Part shown: positions 1-9,079 of the stretch, in pieces | Layout of the letters: every line of letters starts with the position of its first letter | Position numbering within the stretch: the first letter of the stretch is position 1 | Source: Rhodococcus_F sp040656415 | Lineage (GTDB): Bacteria > Actinomycetota > Actinomycetes > Mycobacteriales > Mycobacteriaceae | Assembly (NCBI RefSeq): GCF_040656415.1 | Contig: NZ_JBFAMC010000001.1 | Coordinates: forward strand, 558,001-622,000 | Direction of reading: 5' to 3' | DNA length: 64,000 nt | Translations under genes and position numbers: made by a program | Notes under the pieces: model-generated | What the model was told of the DNA's origin: nothing | Databases searched by the model: none | What the model saw: the letters and a program-made list of their open reading frames with translations, nothing else

Positions 1-663
1 AGTTATTCTCGCGCGCTCGACGTGTCCGACTACGACGCAGTGACCGCATTTGCAGGGGAGATCCACGAGCAGTTCGGCAGTGTCGACGTCGTGATGAACG
101 TTGCCGGCATCTCCGCGTGGGGGACGGTCGAGAACCTCGAACACCGGCACTGGAAGTCCATGGTGGACGTCAACTTGATGGGCCCGATCCACATCATCGA
201 GAACTTCGTGCCTCCAATGGTTCGTGCGGGGCGCGGCGGCCATTTGGTCAATGTTTCCTCTGCCGCGGGTCTGTTGGCACTTCCCTGGCATGCGGCATAC
301 AGTGCAAGCAAATTCGGACTTCGCGGGGTCTCCGAGGTTCTACGTTTCGACCTCAAACGGCACGGCATCGGGGTAAGCCTTGTGGTTCCCGGTGCTGTGA
401 AGACCCCGCTTGTGGGAACTGTCGAGATCGCCGGTGTCGACCGAGAGGACCCACGTATCAAGAAGGCGGTCCGGCTCTTCGAGAAACGGGCGGTTACGCC
501 CGAGAAGGTCGCGTCCTGCATTGTCGCCGGCATCAAGAAGGACCGGTACATGGTCTACACGTCGCCGGACATTCGATTCGGCTACTGGTGGGCCCGCAAG
601 TTCGCACCCCCGTACGACTTCGTGATGCAGAAGGCCAACGATCAGTTCAGCAAGTTCCTCTAG
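1..663 (+). CDS. SDR-family oxidoreductase, 5' truncated
   Basis: The frame is open from the first base, so the N-terminal cofactor-binding strand lies outside the window; an internal GTG at 22 is not the true start. The visible 220 residues carry the classical short-chain dehydrogenase core: an NVAG motif in the NNAG position, a catalytic serine in NVSS, then YSASK with the Tyr-x-x-x-Lys pair, and a PGAVKTP segment after the active site. This is an NAD(P)-dependent oxidoreductase; the substrate cannot be read from the sequence. The aromatic C-terminal tail (FGYWWARKFAPPYDF) resembles SDRs of mycolata linked to lipid metabolism, but that is inference. It converges on the ABC exporter gene with 3 nt between stop codons. 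Confidence 0.9.
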   Translation, partial: SYSRALDVSDYDAVTAFAGEIHEQFGSVDVVMNVAGISAWGTVENLEHRHWKSMVDVNLMGPIHIIENFVPPMVRAGRGGHLVNVSSAAGLLALPWHAAYSASKFGLRGVSEVLRFDLKRHGIGVSLVVPGAVKTPLVGTVEIAGVDREDPRIKKAVRLFEKRAVTPEKVASCIVAGIKKDRYMVYTSPDIRFGYWWARKFAPPYDFVMQKANDQFSKFL

Positions 664-666
664 ACG

Positions 667-2748
667 TCAGACACCCCGCCGAACGGAGGGGGAGGCTTGC
701 GGCAGCACCATCCCGTCAGTGAATCGGACGCCGTCGGTGCAGCGGCACTCCACCTGTCCGCCACCGAATTGTTCGGCATGGAGTCGTGCGTACAGTCCCC
801 GGCGTGCAAGAAGTTCGGCATGGGTGCCGCTCTCGATGAGGGTGCCCTCGTCGATGACGAAGATCACATCGGCGTGCGCGATGGTGGAGAGTCGGTGTGC
901 GATGGCGAGTGTGGTGCGTCCGCGCATCACCTCTGCAAGTGCCTTCTGAACGAGACGCTCTGAGACAGTGTCGAGGGCCGAGGTGGCTTCGTCGAGGATG
1001 AGCACCCGAGGGTTCTTCAGCAGCACTCGGGCGATGGCCAGTCGTTGCTTCTCACCTCCCGACAACCGGAATCCGCGCTCGCCGACCAGCGTGTCATAGC
1101 CGCTGTCGAACCCGAGGATTCGGTCGTGAATGTTGGCGGCCGTGGCTGCCTCGTGAAGTTCGGCATCAGTCGCGTCCGGCTTGGCGTAGCGCAGGTTGTC
1201 CGCGATCGATGCGTGCAGCAGGTAGGGATCCTGAGTCACCATCCCGACTGCTTCGGCGAGTGAGTTCATGGTCAGGTCCCGCACGTCGTAGCCGTCGACT
1301 CGGACGGCGCCGCTGTCCACTTCGTACAGGCGCGGAACCAGATAGCAGAGTGTCGTCTTGCCCGCACCGGACGGTCCGACGAAGGCCGCGAGCTGACCCG
1401 GTTCGATCGTCAAAGACGTGCCCGCGACAGCCCATCGGCGGCGTTGATGGTCAACCGGTTCGGCAACTGGGTCCACTGTGACCGGAAGGTGCGAGCCCGC
1501 GGTGATTCCCGCGCCGCGCATCCCGCCACCGCCGTGTCCGTGGCTTCCGTGTCCGAGGCTGCGCAGGGCCACGGGGTCGGGATCGGCTGTCGTCAGCCGT
1601 ACAGGCGGCGGGTATGCGAAGTACACGTCTTCCAACTCGACCCGCCCGGGTGAGTCCTGGGGGAGCGCTGTCGCGTTCGGGCGGTCGACGATCGCCGGTT
1701 GCAGGTCCAAATACTCGAAGATGCGGCGGAACAATGCCATCGACGTCTGGACGTCGAGAGTGACCCGCATCAGTGAGACCAGCGGTTGCAGCAACCTGGC
1801 CTGGAGGGTGGAGAATGCGACGAGGGTGCCTGCCGAGATCGAGGGGCCGGATCCATTGCTGATGAGGTAACCCGCCAGAAGATAGACGAGCGCGGGAGTG
1901 ATTGCCATGAACGCGCTGACAACGGCGAAGAAGCCCTGTCCTGTCATCGCCTGCCGCACCTGGAGTTCGGTCTGCCTCGCGTTTTCGGCCCGGTATCGGT
2001 CGAGTTCGGTATCGGCTTGGTTGAACACCTTCGTGAGCAGCACGCCCGAAACGCTGAGGGCCTCCTCGGTGATCGCGGTCATGTCCGACAACGATTCCTG
2101 CGTCTTGCGCGCCAGCACCCGGCGCCGCCTGGCAACCCGTCGCTGCAAGTACACGAAACCGGGCAACAATGCGACCGCAAGAAGTGTCAACTGCCATGAT
2201 AGGAGCAGCATCGCGATGAGAGAAGCCGCCACCGTCACCACATTCGAGAGGATGCTCGAGGCGGTAGTCGTCAGCACTGAGCGCACCCCACCTACGTCGT
2301 TGGCCAGGCGCGACTGAATCGAGCCTGTCTTGGTGGAAGTGAAGAACGCCAACTCCATCTTCTCCAGATGGGCGAACAGACGCTCCCGCAGGTCTGCCAT
2401 CGACAAGTTGCCGACCTTGGTTGTGAGGTAGCTCTGACCGACGCTGATCACCGAACCGGCGAGGGTCACCGCGATCATCACCACCACCAACCACAGCAGC
2501 AGCGTGAGATGGACACCGCTGCCATCAGGTGGGAAGAGCGCACGGTCGAATACCGCCCGGGTGAGGAACGGATTGACGATACCGAGGAACGACGACACCA
2601 CGATCGCGGCAACGACGAGTACGAGCCATCCACTGTAAGGGCGCAGTAGTTCCCATATGCGGGGCAGCAGGGAAGGCTGGGTGGCCGATGCCTCCGAAGT
2701 GGATGAGGGAGTGGTCACGGGCATCCACCCATCGTGCACACCTGTCAT
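667..2748 (-). CDS. ABC exporter half-transporter, fused TMD-NBD
   Basis: The 693-residue protein has an N-terminal six-helix ABC transmembrane region (about residues 30-330) and a nucleotide-binding domain with Walker A GPSGAGKTT, signature LSGGEKQR, Walker B VLILDEATSALD and the switch histidine in AIAHRLS. It should act as a dimeric exporter in the inner membrane. The frame stays open far upstream, but that part is antisense to the acyltransferase; ATG 2748 fits, with ATG 2724 as an alternative. Odd feature: about 55 residues lie between the A-loop tyrosine (YFAYPPP) and Walker A, including a His/Gly-rich run GHGSHGHGGGG. It is last in the lipid operon, 40 nt after the HAD-PlsC gene, so a lipid or lipid-linked cargo is plausible but unproven. 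Confidence 0.9.
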   Translation of the reverse strand: MTGVHDGWMPVTTPSSTSEASATQPSLLPRIWELLRPYSGWLVLVVAAIVVSSFLGIVNPFLTRAVFDRALFPPDGSGVHLTLLLWLVVVMIAVTLAGSVISVGQSYLTTKVGNLSMADLRERLFAHLEKMELAFFTSTKTGSIQSRLANDVGGVRSVLTTTASSILSNVVTVAASLIAMLLLSWQLTLLAVALLPGFVYLQRRVARRRRVLARKTQESLSDMTAITEEALSVSGVLLTKVFNQADTELDRYRAENARQTELQVRQAMTGQGFFAVVSAFMAITPALVYLLAGYLISNGSGPSISAGTLVAFSTLQARLLQPLVSLMRVTLDVQTSMALFRRIFEYLDLQPAIVDRPNATALPQDSPGRVELEDVYFAYPPPVRLTTADPDPVALRSLGHGSHGHGGGGMRGAGITAGSHLPVTVDPVAEPVDHQRRRWAVAGTSLTIEPGQLAAFVGPSGAGKTTLCYLVPRLYEVDSGAVRVDGYDVRDLTMNSLAEAVGMVTQDPYLLHASIADNLRYAKPDATDAELHEAATAANIHDRILGFDSGYDTLVGERGFRLSGGEKQRLAIARVLLKNPRVLILDEATSALDTVSERLVQKALAEVMRGRTTLAIAHRLSTIAHADVIFVIDEGTLIESGTHAELLARRGLYARLHAEQFGGGQVECRCTDGVRFTDGMVLPQASPSVRRGV

Positions 2749-2788
2749 GATTCGTGGAGGGACGGGTCTCGTCAGGGGACGGTTCTCG

Positions 2789-4234
2789 TCACCGGTGTCC
2801 GGCGTGGAGGCAGTCGTCGAACAGTGAGCGTACTTCGTCGACGTGACTGTCGAGATCCGCGATGTCCCAGTCCTCGGTGAACACGGGCTCGAGCACGTCG
2901 ACGTCGACCGTGCCGGGATGCGCCACGAGCGAGTTGCGCCACATCCGTTCGCCCGCGTTGTGGATGACGATCGGGACGATCGGCACACCCGCCTGCATCG
3001 CAAGGTGGAACCCGCCCTTTTTGAACTTGCCGAGTCGGGGAGTCGGTGACCGGGTTCCCTCCGGGGCGATGGCAATGGAAATGCCGGAATGGAGTTTTTC
3101 CACCGCGGGCGCGAGTGCCGCCCGCGCTTGCGCGCTGTCCGCCCTGTCCACATACGCGACGTCCAGGAGTGCGCCGACAGGGATGAACCGAGGGTCGCGC
3201 GCGGCCTCCTTCTTCGCGACCCCGGTGACGTCGCGTTTGATGACACTTCCGATGATCAGCATGTCGAGCGAACTCTGGTGATTGAACATGAAAACGGCGG
3301 GCCGAGCCGACCATGCGTTCTCTCTACCGTTGATTCGCAGGTTGATTCCGCAGATGGAGAGTGCGAGATCCGGACCGAAGCTACCGACCAGGTTCGCAGC
3401 CGTCTGGCGGTTCTGGGTGAGGATGCCGGCGGAGGCGCCGAATGCGACCGCACCCATCAGTGCCCCGATCGCCGTCGTAGTGCGCGCGATGGACAGTGGG
3501 TCGGCGCCGCCCTTCGGCGCCCGTAGATTCACTGACGGCCACCCGTTCTTCCGCGCGGTGGCCGCCAGCTTGCGGTCTGGATTGAGAGCCACCGGATGTC
3601 CCACCGACATCAACATCGGAACGTCCTCGGCACCATTGGAGTACGCGAAGCTCTCCTCGAGGTTCGCACCGTTCTTTTCGGCGTAATCACGGAGTGCCTC
3701 GGCTTTCGCGGGCCCCCACAGCGGTGGGGAGGCAAGCTGACCGGTGAGCATTCCGTCGATTACCTCCGGGCGGCTACAGAGCACGTCATCGACGTCGATG
3801 TCGAGATCCGCCGCCACCGACATTGCCTGATACGGGGTGGCGGACGTCGCCATCACCACCCGATGCCCGGCATGCCTGTGCGCCGCGAGAATACCGCGAA
3901 CATCCGGGAAGATCATCCGCGCGATCTCTTGGCGGAACAGTCGCTCCCCCCACTCCTGCATCTCGTCTTCCATGCGCCCGGCCAGGCTTGCGACCCCGAT
4001 GCGCATCAGATTGCCTATGTCTGCTCCTCGAAACCGGGTATCTATCGCTGCGCCGGTCGTGCGCAGAAGTTCGGAAACGCTGATATCGAAGCGGCGCAGT
4101 CGGTCTCGGTAGCCGACGCTGGCGGAGTAACCACTGATGAGGGTGCCGTCCAGATCGAACGCCGCGAGGGTGGTCGGGCCGGCTGCGGCGGCTTCGATGT
4201 CGTCGTGAAGACTGCTCAGATCACTCATCGTCAT
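2789..4234 (-). CDS. plsC: HAD phosphatase / 1-acylglycerol-3-phosphate acyltransferase fusion
   Basis: Residues 20-260 form a HAD subfamily-IB hydrolase: DLDGTL is motif I with the nucleophilic Asp, and the SNGAEDVPML segment carries the C-terminal acidic motif. Residues 280-480 are a PlsC-type acyltransferase: NHQSSLD gives the H-x4-D catalytic motif, and EGTRS is the glycerol-phosphate motif. The family makes phosphatidic acid from lysophosphatidic acid at the membrane; the HAD half is often annotated SerB-like, and its true substrate is unclear. The same fusion is known in mycobacteria (Rv2483c type). ATG 4234 overlaps the plsB TGA as ATGA, so translation is probably coupled. Confidence 0.93.
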   Translation of the reverse strand: MTMSDLSSLHDDIEAAAAGPTTLAAFDLDGTLISGYSASVGYRDRLRRFDISVSELLRTTGAAIDTRFRGADIGNLMRIGVASLAGRMEDEMQEWGERLFRQEIARMIFPDVRGILAAHRHAGHRVVMATSATPYQAMSVAADLDIDVDDVLCSRPEVIDGMLTGQLASPPLWGPAKAEALRDYAEKNGANLEESFAYSNGAEDVPMLMSVGHPVALNPDRKLAATARKNGWPSVNLRAPKGGADPLSIARTTTAIGALMGAVAFGASAGILTQNRQTAANLVGSFGPDLALSICGINLRINGRENAWSARPAVFMFNHQSSLDMLIIGSVIKRDVTGVAKKEAARDPRFIPVGALLDVAYVDRADSAQARAALAPAVEKLHSGISIAIAPEGTRSPTPRLGKFKKGGFHLAMQAGVPIVPIVIHNAGERMWRNSLVAHPGTVDVDVLEPVFTEDWDIADLDSHVDEVRSLFDDCLHAGHR

Positions 4235-6489
4235 CTACCCCCCATCTGGTCGAGATGTTCGTGTGCGATTGCCCGGATACGGACTACCTGGTTGACCAGT
4301 TGCTCGATCTCCTCGGCGAACTCTGCCCTTCGGGCCTCGAGGTTCTCGGTATTCGGTTCCACCAAGCCACGGTTTCGTGCCAATTTCAATGCTGTCGAAA
4401 AGAGTTCGGCAGAAATGGACTCACTGCTACCGATTTGTTGCCGTAGGCGCTGCTGTTCGGCGAGAGCGAGGCACGACTTCATGAATGCCTTCTCGTCGAA
4501 TTCGCGGTCGACCGGAGCGCGCAAGAGTTGATTCGCGACCACCGCGTACGCCTCCAGGAACGGTTGCAGTACGCGGTGAGCCAAGTGTATCGACATCCCG
4601 GACAACAGGTTTGTGGCGTGTTTCCGGTGAGAGAGGCTCGTCTCCCACATCGGATCGATCAGATTCAGTTCGATCCGTAGCTCGTCGCGGAAACTGTCTT
4701 TCTCGCTGAAGAAGAACTCGAACTTGAGGAGGTCGCGAATCCGCAGCGCCACATCCAATCCGTCGTCGACTGGGTCGGTGAAGTGTTTGTCACCGGCCAC
4801 CAGTATCACCATCTCCGCGATCGCCCGCATCACCAGAAAATGAATTGTGTTGTTGCGATAGAACGCTGCGACGAGATGTTGATCTCGTCCGAGGTAGAAC
4901 ACACGCTCACTGCCCTGGTCGAAGCTTCGCAGCACCCCGGAGTCGAGATGGGTGCGCACTGCCTTGCGGATCACTTGCGGGTCGGTGAGATCGACGTCGC
5001 CGGCGGTCGGTAGCGAGCGCGCCTTGATGTATTCGACGAGTGGTCCGAGAATGCCGCTGATCTCGGAGACGGTGAGTGCTCGATCCTCGATCCCGAGGAA
5101 GGCGAGCATGACGAGCGAGGATGCTGTGACAGGGGTGACTTCGTTGATGCGATGGCACACCTCGAAGGCTGTCTTCTGCACAGCCAGTCGTGGGTCGTCA
5201 CCTTGCCCGAGGTAGTCGGCCAGTGACAATGGCCTACCGATATTGACATGTGCGACACCGTGCCATCGCCCCTGCGCGCGAACGTATCCGAAGAGCCAGC
5301 GCAGAGTTTCCTTACTCTTGGCCTCGCCATGTGCCTCGGCTGCCATCGCCTCGACCTCGTAGAGCTGGTCGTACGTCAACGACACCGGGACCAGATAGAC
5401 ATCGGACACACCACTTTCCCGGAAAGCCTGAGCAAGGTAGTTGAGCAAGCCGAACCGTGGCGGCCGCAGCTTTCCCGTACGACTTCGTCCGCCTTCGATA
5501 TACCACTCGAGGTTGAACCGCTTGGTCAGCAGATACCGCATGTATTCGCGGAGCGTCCACTTGTAGACCTCGTCGTCGCCGAACTTCCGGCGAATGAAGA
5601 CGGTGCCGCTGCGTTTCCCGATCGCACCGATCGGCCAGATGTTGATGTTCAGACCACCCATTACGTGGTTCAACGGGAGGTTGTTGGCGAGTAGGGCGGG
5701 CCGCAGCACCAATGGATCCAAGTACGAGCGGTGACTGGGCAGGAACACGAGGGAGTGCTCCTTGTTCAACTCCCGCAATTCATCGAGCCGGGTGGTGTCG
5801 ACGTCGAGTCGGTATGCACGGGAGAAGTAGCGGCCCAGTTGGTCCCACACTGCAATTGCTCGCCGGCTCTGCGCCGCGACCATTTCGTCCAATGCAGCGC
5901 GTGCCCGGCGGTCGACATCCGCAACGGGAAGATTCAACTCCGTGGACAACTCGTGAGTTCCGGACTGATATCGAGTGGAATCGGTGATCTCGTCGACGAC
6001 GAACTTCGAGACCTTGTACTGGGTGCCTAGAAGGGTGCGTTCAGCGCGCTCTAGTGTCAAAGCCGCTTGCCGACGTATGAAATCGGGAAGTGACCCGCCG
6101 CCTGTCTCTACGAGTCGGCGTTCGAGGTCACTCAGCGGAGCCGGGTCTCCCTCGAGTACCTGGCACCGGGACGGGTCGTCCCGAATGACCCTACGCTGGG
6201 TGGTCTGGTTCGGGTGCAACGGATCTCGCAGGGACAGCGTCTCCCGCAGTTGTTGCACTCCATCGGGACGAGGTTCCCTCGGCAGCCAGACCACGCGCAG
6301 TGGGGTCAGCAACGGATCATCTTTCCTCAGTGCCAGATCGGCGAGTGCCTCGTCGGTGACCTGCACGGTCCGCGGTGGCTGTCCGGTGTCGCCTGCCTGC
6401 TCTTCCAGCCAGGTGCGGAGGACGTCGTCCTCCACATCAGTCATGGTTTCGATGAGATATACCCGTGGCCGTGTCTTCTCTTCTTCCAT
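4231..6489 (-). CDS. plsB: Glycerol-3-phosphate 1-O-acyltransferase
   Basis: PlsB-type enzyme of 752 residues catalysing the first acylation of glycerol-3-phosphate. The acyltransferase core shows HRSYLD (H-x4-D), GAIGKRSGTVFIRR and the EGGRSRTGKL block, followed by a long C-terminal region usual for PlsB. I chose ATG 6489 over GTG 6513 because AGGAGG lies 9 nt before it, and this removes an overlap with the upstream gene. It lies 16 nt after the WS/DGAT gene and overlaps HAD-PlsC by 4 nt. The operon therefore offers sequential acyl transfers from glycerol-3-phosphate to phosphatidic acid, with an acyl-CoA:diacylglycerol acyltransferase in the same transcript. Confidence 0.95.
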   Translation of the reverse strand: MEEEKTRPRVYLIETMTDVEDDVLRTWLEEQAGDTGQPPRTVQVTDEALADLALRKDDPLLTPLRVVWLPREPRPDGVQQLRETLSLRDPLHPNQTTQRRVIRDDPSRCQVLEGDPAPLSDLERRLVETGGGSLPDFIRRQAALTLERAERTLLGTQYKVSKFVVDEITDSTRYQSGTHELSTELNLPVADVDRRARAALDEMVAAQSRRAIAVWDQLGRYFSRAYRLDVDTTRLDELRELNKEHSLVFLPSHRSYLDPLVLRPALLANNLPLNHVMGGLNINIWPIGAIGKRSGTVFIRRKFGDDEVYKWTLREYMRYLLTKRFNLEWYIEGGRSRTGKLRPPRFGLLNYLAQAFRESGVSDVYLVPVSLTYDQLYEVEAMAAEAHGEAKSKETLRWLFGYVRAQGRWHGVAHVNIGRPLSLADYLGQGDDPRLAVQKTAFEVCHRINEVTPVTASSLVMLAFLGIEDRALTVSEISGILGPLVEYIKARSLPTAGDVDLTDPQVIRKAVRTHLDSGVLRSFDQGSERVFYLGRDQHLVAAFYRNNTIHFLVMRAIAEMVILVAGDKHFTDPVDDGLDVALRIRDLLKFEFFFSEKDSFRDELRIELNLIDPMWETSLSHRKHATNLLSGMSIHLAHRVLQPFLEAYAVVANQLLRAPVDREFDEKAFMKSCLALAEQQRLRQQIGSSESISAELFSTALKLARNRGLVEPNTENLEARRAEFAEEIEQLVNQVVRIRAIAHEHLDQMGGR

Positions 6490-6505
6490 AGTGTCCGCCC
6501 TCCTC

Positions 6506-7960
6506 TCACCCACGTCCTAGTGCGACGATCTCGTCGAGACTCTCCTGCAGATACGACATGAACCGCGCCGGTTCGGTGACGGCCGCGGTGTCGAGATTGA
6601 CTCCGATGCAACAGGTACCGACGTGGGAGACCAGTGTGGCCATAACCGCACATCCGGGGGCTGGGCCGAACGGAAACACTCGTTCGATGCGGGCTCCGGC
6701 CAAATACACGGGTATAGGAATACCGGCGATGTTGCTAGCCTGCAACTCGAGCGCGCTCGATTGCGAGAGATACCAATTCGCCAGCACCACTGCTGGTATC
6801 CGCGCGAGGAGGGGAGCGACGGTATCGAGTAGTCCGAGCGCAGGCTCCTGGCGAAGCCCGAGAATGATTGCGCGAACCTGCTTGATTCGCTCGATCGGGT
6901 CGTGTTCTCCGGCTGGTGCGGCGAAACGTGCTGCGGCGAAACGGTTGCCACCGGTCTGATCGGATACGGATCGTAGACTCACCGGCATGCCGACCGAGAT
7001 CGTGTCGAGTTGGTGACCGAACGACTCGTGGTAGCGCCGGAAGCCGCCGAGTAGGGCGGCGACGTACGCGTCGTTGAGCGATGCGCCCACGCTGTGGGCG
7101 GCTGCTCGCAGTTCGTCAAGACCTACCTCGAGCACGCCGAACCAGCGACCTAGCCCGCGGCTACGCAGCAACGGCGAACCGGTGGTCTCGGGAGGTGTGA
7201 CCACCCGGCGGATCGAATTCGTGTAGTCGACCACTTCGGAGACGGTTCCCACAGGATCGGTCGCGACCGTCGTCGCCGATCTCGCTACGCCGCGGATCAG
7301 GTCCCAGAGGAAGCCAGGAGCGTCACGCACGCTGCTGAGCGCCTGCTCCAACAACGCGGCACGGCTCGATATCTGCTCCGGTAGCGGTGCAGGGCGATCC
7401 GGCTTGTTCGGTGACGGTTCTGGACGCCTGCTGTGGAGCAAGGTCATCAGCTGAATGCCGCCGAGACCGTCTGTGATGCTGTGGTGGGTCTTCACCACGT
7501 ACACGGCACGGCCATCCGCCAGCCCTTCGATAAGCATCGCGGCCCACGGTGGCCGTGCCCGATCGAAGGGTTCTGTCGCCATGTGCCGACACATTCGCAG
7601 CGCATGGTCGAAGGTCGCGGGTTCCGGCAGTCGAACCCTGGAAAGGTGATAGTCGAGATCGAATTCGGGGTCCACCGACCACACCGGGTTGCCCAGGCGG
7701 AGTGTCGGCTCCACGACGCGCATCCTGATTCGGGGCACCACGCGCGACGCCCATTCGTGTGCGCGTACGAGTCGATCCCAGTCCGGTGCCTTGTCGAGCA
7801 CCTCGACCGCGACGATCGGGGACCGCAGCCTGGGCTGCGCCTCCTCCATTCGCCACATTCCGGTCTCGAAGTCGGACATGGTGCGGGCAGCCCCCCACGT
7901 GAGGTCGGAAAAGTCCACGTCAACGGCGCTCGGCGGTATCAGGGGTTCGCAGTCGGCCAT
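6506..7960 (-). CDS. Wax ester synthase / diacylglycerol acyltransferase (WS/DGAT)
   Basis: The protein (484 residues) has the WS/DGAT condensation-like fold with the catalytic motif HHSITDG (H-H-x3-D-G) near residue 155 and the family block around LNDAYVAALLGGFRRY. Members use acyl-CoA to make triacylglycerol or wax esters at membranes and lipid bodies. Start ATG 7960 has GAGG six nucleotides upstream; ATG 7972 is an alternative without such a site. It heads the operon with plsB, HAD-plsC and an ABC exporter, so precursor supply and final acylation are probably co-expressed. Rhodococci carry many paralogues, so I give no tgs/atf number. Confidence 0.92.
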   Translation of the reverse strand: MADCEPLIPPSAVDVDFSDLTWGAARTMSDFETGMWRMEEAQPRLRSPIVAVEVLDKAPDWDRLVRAHEWASRVVPRIRMRVVEPTLRLGNPVWSVDPEFDLDYHLSRVRLPEPATFDHALRMCRHMATEPFDRARPPWAAMLIEGLADGRAVYVVKTHHSITDGLGGIQLMTLLHSRRPEPSPNKPDRPAPLPEQISSRAALLEQALSSVRDAPGFLWDLIRGVARSATTVATDPVGTVSEVVDYTNSIRRVVTPPETTGSPLLRSRGLGRWFGVLEVGLDELRAAAHSVGASLNDAYVAALLGGFRRYHESFGHQLDTISVGMPVSLRSVSDQTGGNRFAAARFAAPAGEHDPIERIKQVRAIILGLRQEPALGLLDTVAPLLARIPAVVLANWYLSQSSALELQASNIAGIPIPVYLAGARIERVFPFGPAPGCAVMATLVSHVGTCCIGVNLDTAAVTEPARFMSYLQESLDEIVALGRG

Positions 7961-8073
7961 GCCCACCCTCATTCGATTTCTCGCGTTGCCCTCAGCTGCT
8001 GCGTCTACAGTGTGTACCGGGCTCTCGGGTCGCGTCGGCGCTTCCGCCGGATTGGCATGCCGGAGTATTTATC

Positions 8074-8085
8074 TAGGCTGGTCCA
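8074..8085 (+). promoter_or_regulatory. Candidate -10 of a leaderless transcript (GNAT gene)
   Basis: TAGGCT at 8074-8079 is followed by six nucleotides and then the ATG at 8086. No Shine-Dalgarno sequence is present. The spacing puts the transcription start on the A of ATG. Confidence 0.55.
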
Positions 8086-8511
8086 ATGCCGACTCTTCAC
8101 CATTCGACGCTCGACAAGATCGATCCCGCGACCCTCTACAGGATCATGGTGCTGCGCACCGATGTGTTCGTCTTCGAGCAGGGCATCGTGTCGGAACCGG
8201 AACTCGACGGACGAGACCTCGAGCCCACGACCACTCTTTTCTGGGTTGAGGAGGATGGCGAGATCCTCGCAACTTTGCGTGTACTCGAGGACGAACCGAC
8301 GCTGCATCTCGGCCGCGTGGCCACGGCCGCGAAAGCCCGCCGCCGCGGCCTCGCGGGGCTGCTACTCGAGGCCGTCTTCGAGCAGTTTCCGGGGCCGATC
8401 GAGATCTCCGCGCAGGCCTACCTCGAGAAGTGGTACGAGCGGTTCGGGTTTCGCAGAATAGGCGACAACTATCTCGAAGCGGGCATCGACCATTTGCTCA
8501 TGAGGCGTTGA
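8086..8511 (+). CDS. ElaA-type GNAT N-acetyltransferase
   Basis: This 141-residue single-domain protein matches the ElaA-like branch of the GNAT fold: LYRIMVLRTDVFVFEQ near the N-terminus, a WVEEDGEILATLRV strand pair, the acetyl-CoA loop RVATAAKARRRGLAGLLL, and the closing AYLEKWYERFGF helix-strand. The acceptor substrate is unknown. It is divergent from the lipid operon and seems to stand alone. Translation probably begins directly at the transcript 5' end. Confidence 0.85.
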   Translation: MPTLHHSTLDKIDPATLYRIMVLRTDVFVFEQGIVSEPELDGRDLEPTTTLFWVEEDGEILATLRVLEDEPTLHLGRVATAAKARRRGLAGLLLEAVFEQFPGPIEISAQAYLEKWYERFGFRRIGDNYLEAGIDHLLMRR

Positions 8512-8566
8512 CTCCCTGGTGCAGCGAAGCCCTTTCTCGAACCGGGCACCATACACCGTGTTTGCG

Positions 8567-8578
8567 TAGGCTGCTTTC
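8567..8578 (+). promoter_or_regulatory. Candidate -10 of a leaderless transcript (DUF2505 gene)
   Basis: TAGGCT at 8567-8572 plus a six-nucleotide spacer GCTTTC precedes the ATG at 8579. It is the same hexamer and spacing as for the preceding GNAT gene, and there is no ribosome-binding site. Confidence 0.55.
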
Positions 8579-9076
8579 ATGGCGAAGAGTTTCGAATACT
8601 CGGAAGACATCGGATACCCGGTAGATCGGGTGCACGCGACGCTGACGGACCCGGCATTCTGGCAACACCGGTTCGAGAAGGCGCCGGAGAAAATCACTCT
8701 CGACTCCGGTCGGGGACCAGGAACACTGACGGCGATCATGCGGGACTCGATCGGGGCTTCCTCGCTCCCCGCAATCGTCGGCAAAGTCGTGACGGGTGAG
8801 CTGAAGGTCGAACGCATCGACGAGTGGAACGCCCTAGACGGCGACCGGGCAGATGGTCGGATCAGCGGAAGCTCGACCGGAATTCCGGTGCAGATCCAGT
8901 GCACTTCGGTCTTGCGCGCGTCGGGCGAAGATGCCACCGTTCTCGAGGTCGCTGGATCGGTCGAGGTAAAGGTGCCGGTGGTGGGTGGACAGATCGAGTC
9001 CCTGATCAGGAAGCTGGTCGGCGACATGATCGGGCAGGACCGAGCTGCGATCGAGAAGGCACTCGGCGACAGTTGA
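8579..9076 (+). CDS. DUF2505 family protein (SRPBCC-like)
   Basis: This 165-residue protein resembles actinobacterial DUF2505, a START/SRPBCC-type ligand-binding fold without known function. It opens with FEYSEDIGYPVDRVHATLTD, the usual first strand and helix, and ends with an amphipathic helix (VVGGQIESLIRKLVGDMI) that would cap a hydrophobic cavity. No catalytic residues can be named. A small hydrophobic ligand is a guess from the fold only. The stop is 3 nt from the convergent nitrobindin stop. Confidence 0.75.
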   Translation: MAKSFEYSEDIGYPVDRVHATLTDPAFWQHRFEKAPEKITLDSGRGPGTLTAIMRDSIGASSLPAIVGKVVTGELKVERIDEWNALDGDRADGRISGSSTGIPVQIQCTSVLRASGEDATVLEVAGSVEVKVPVVGGQIESLIRKLVGDMIGQDRAAIEKALGDS

Positions 9077-9079
9077 TCG

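Noticed and set aside
2749..3246. Long N-terminal extension of the ABC exporter frame
   Set aside because: It is antisense to the HAD-PlsC coding sequence, has low-complexity Arg/Ser composition and no family match.
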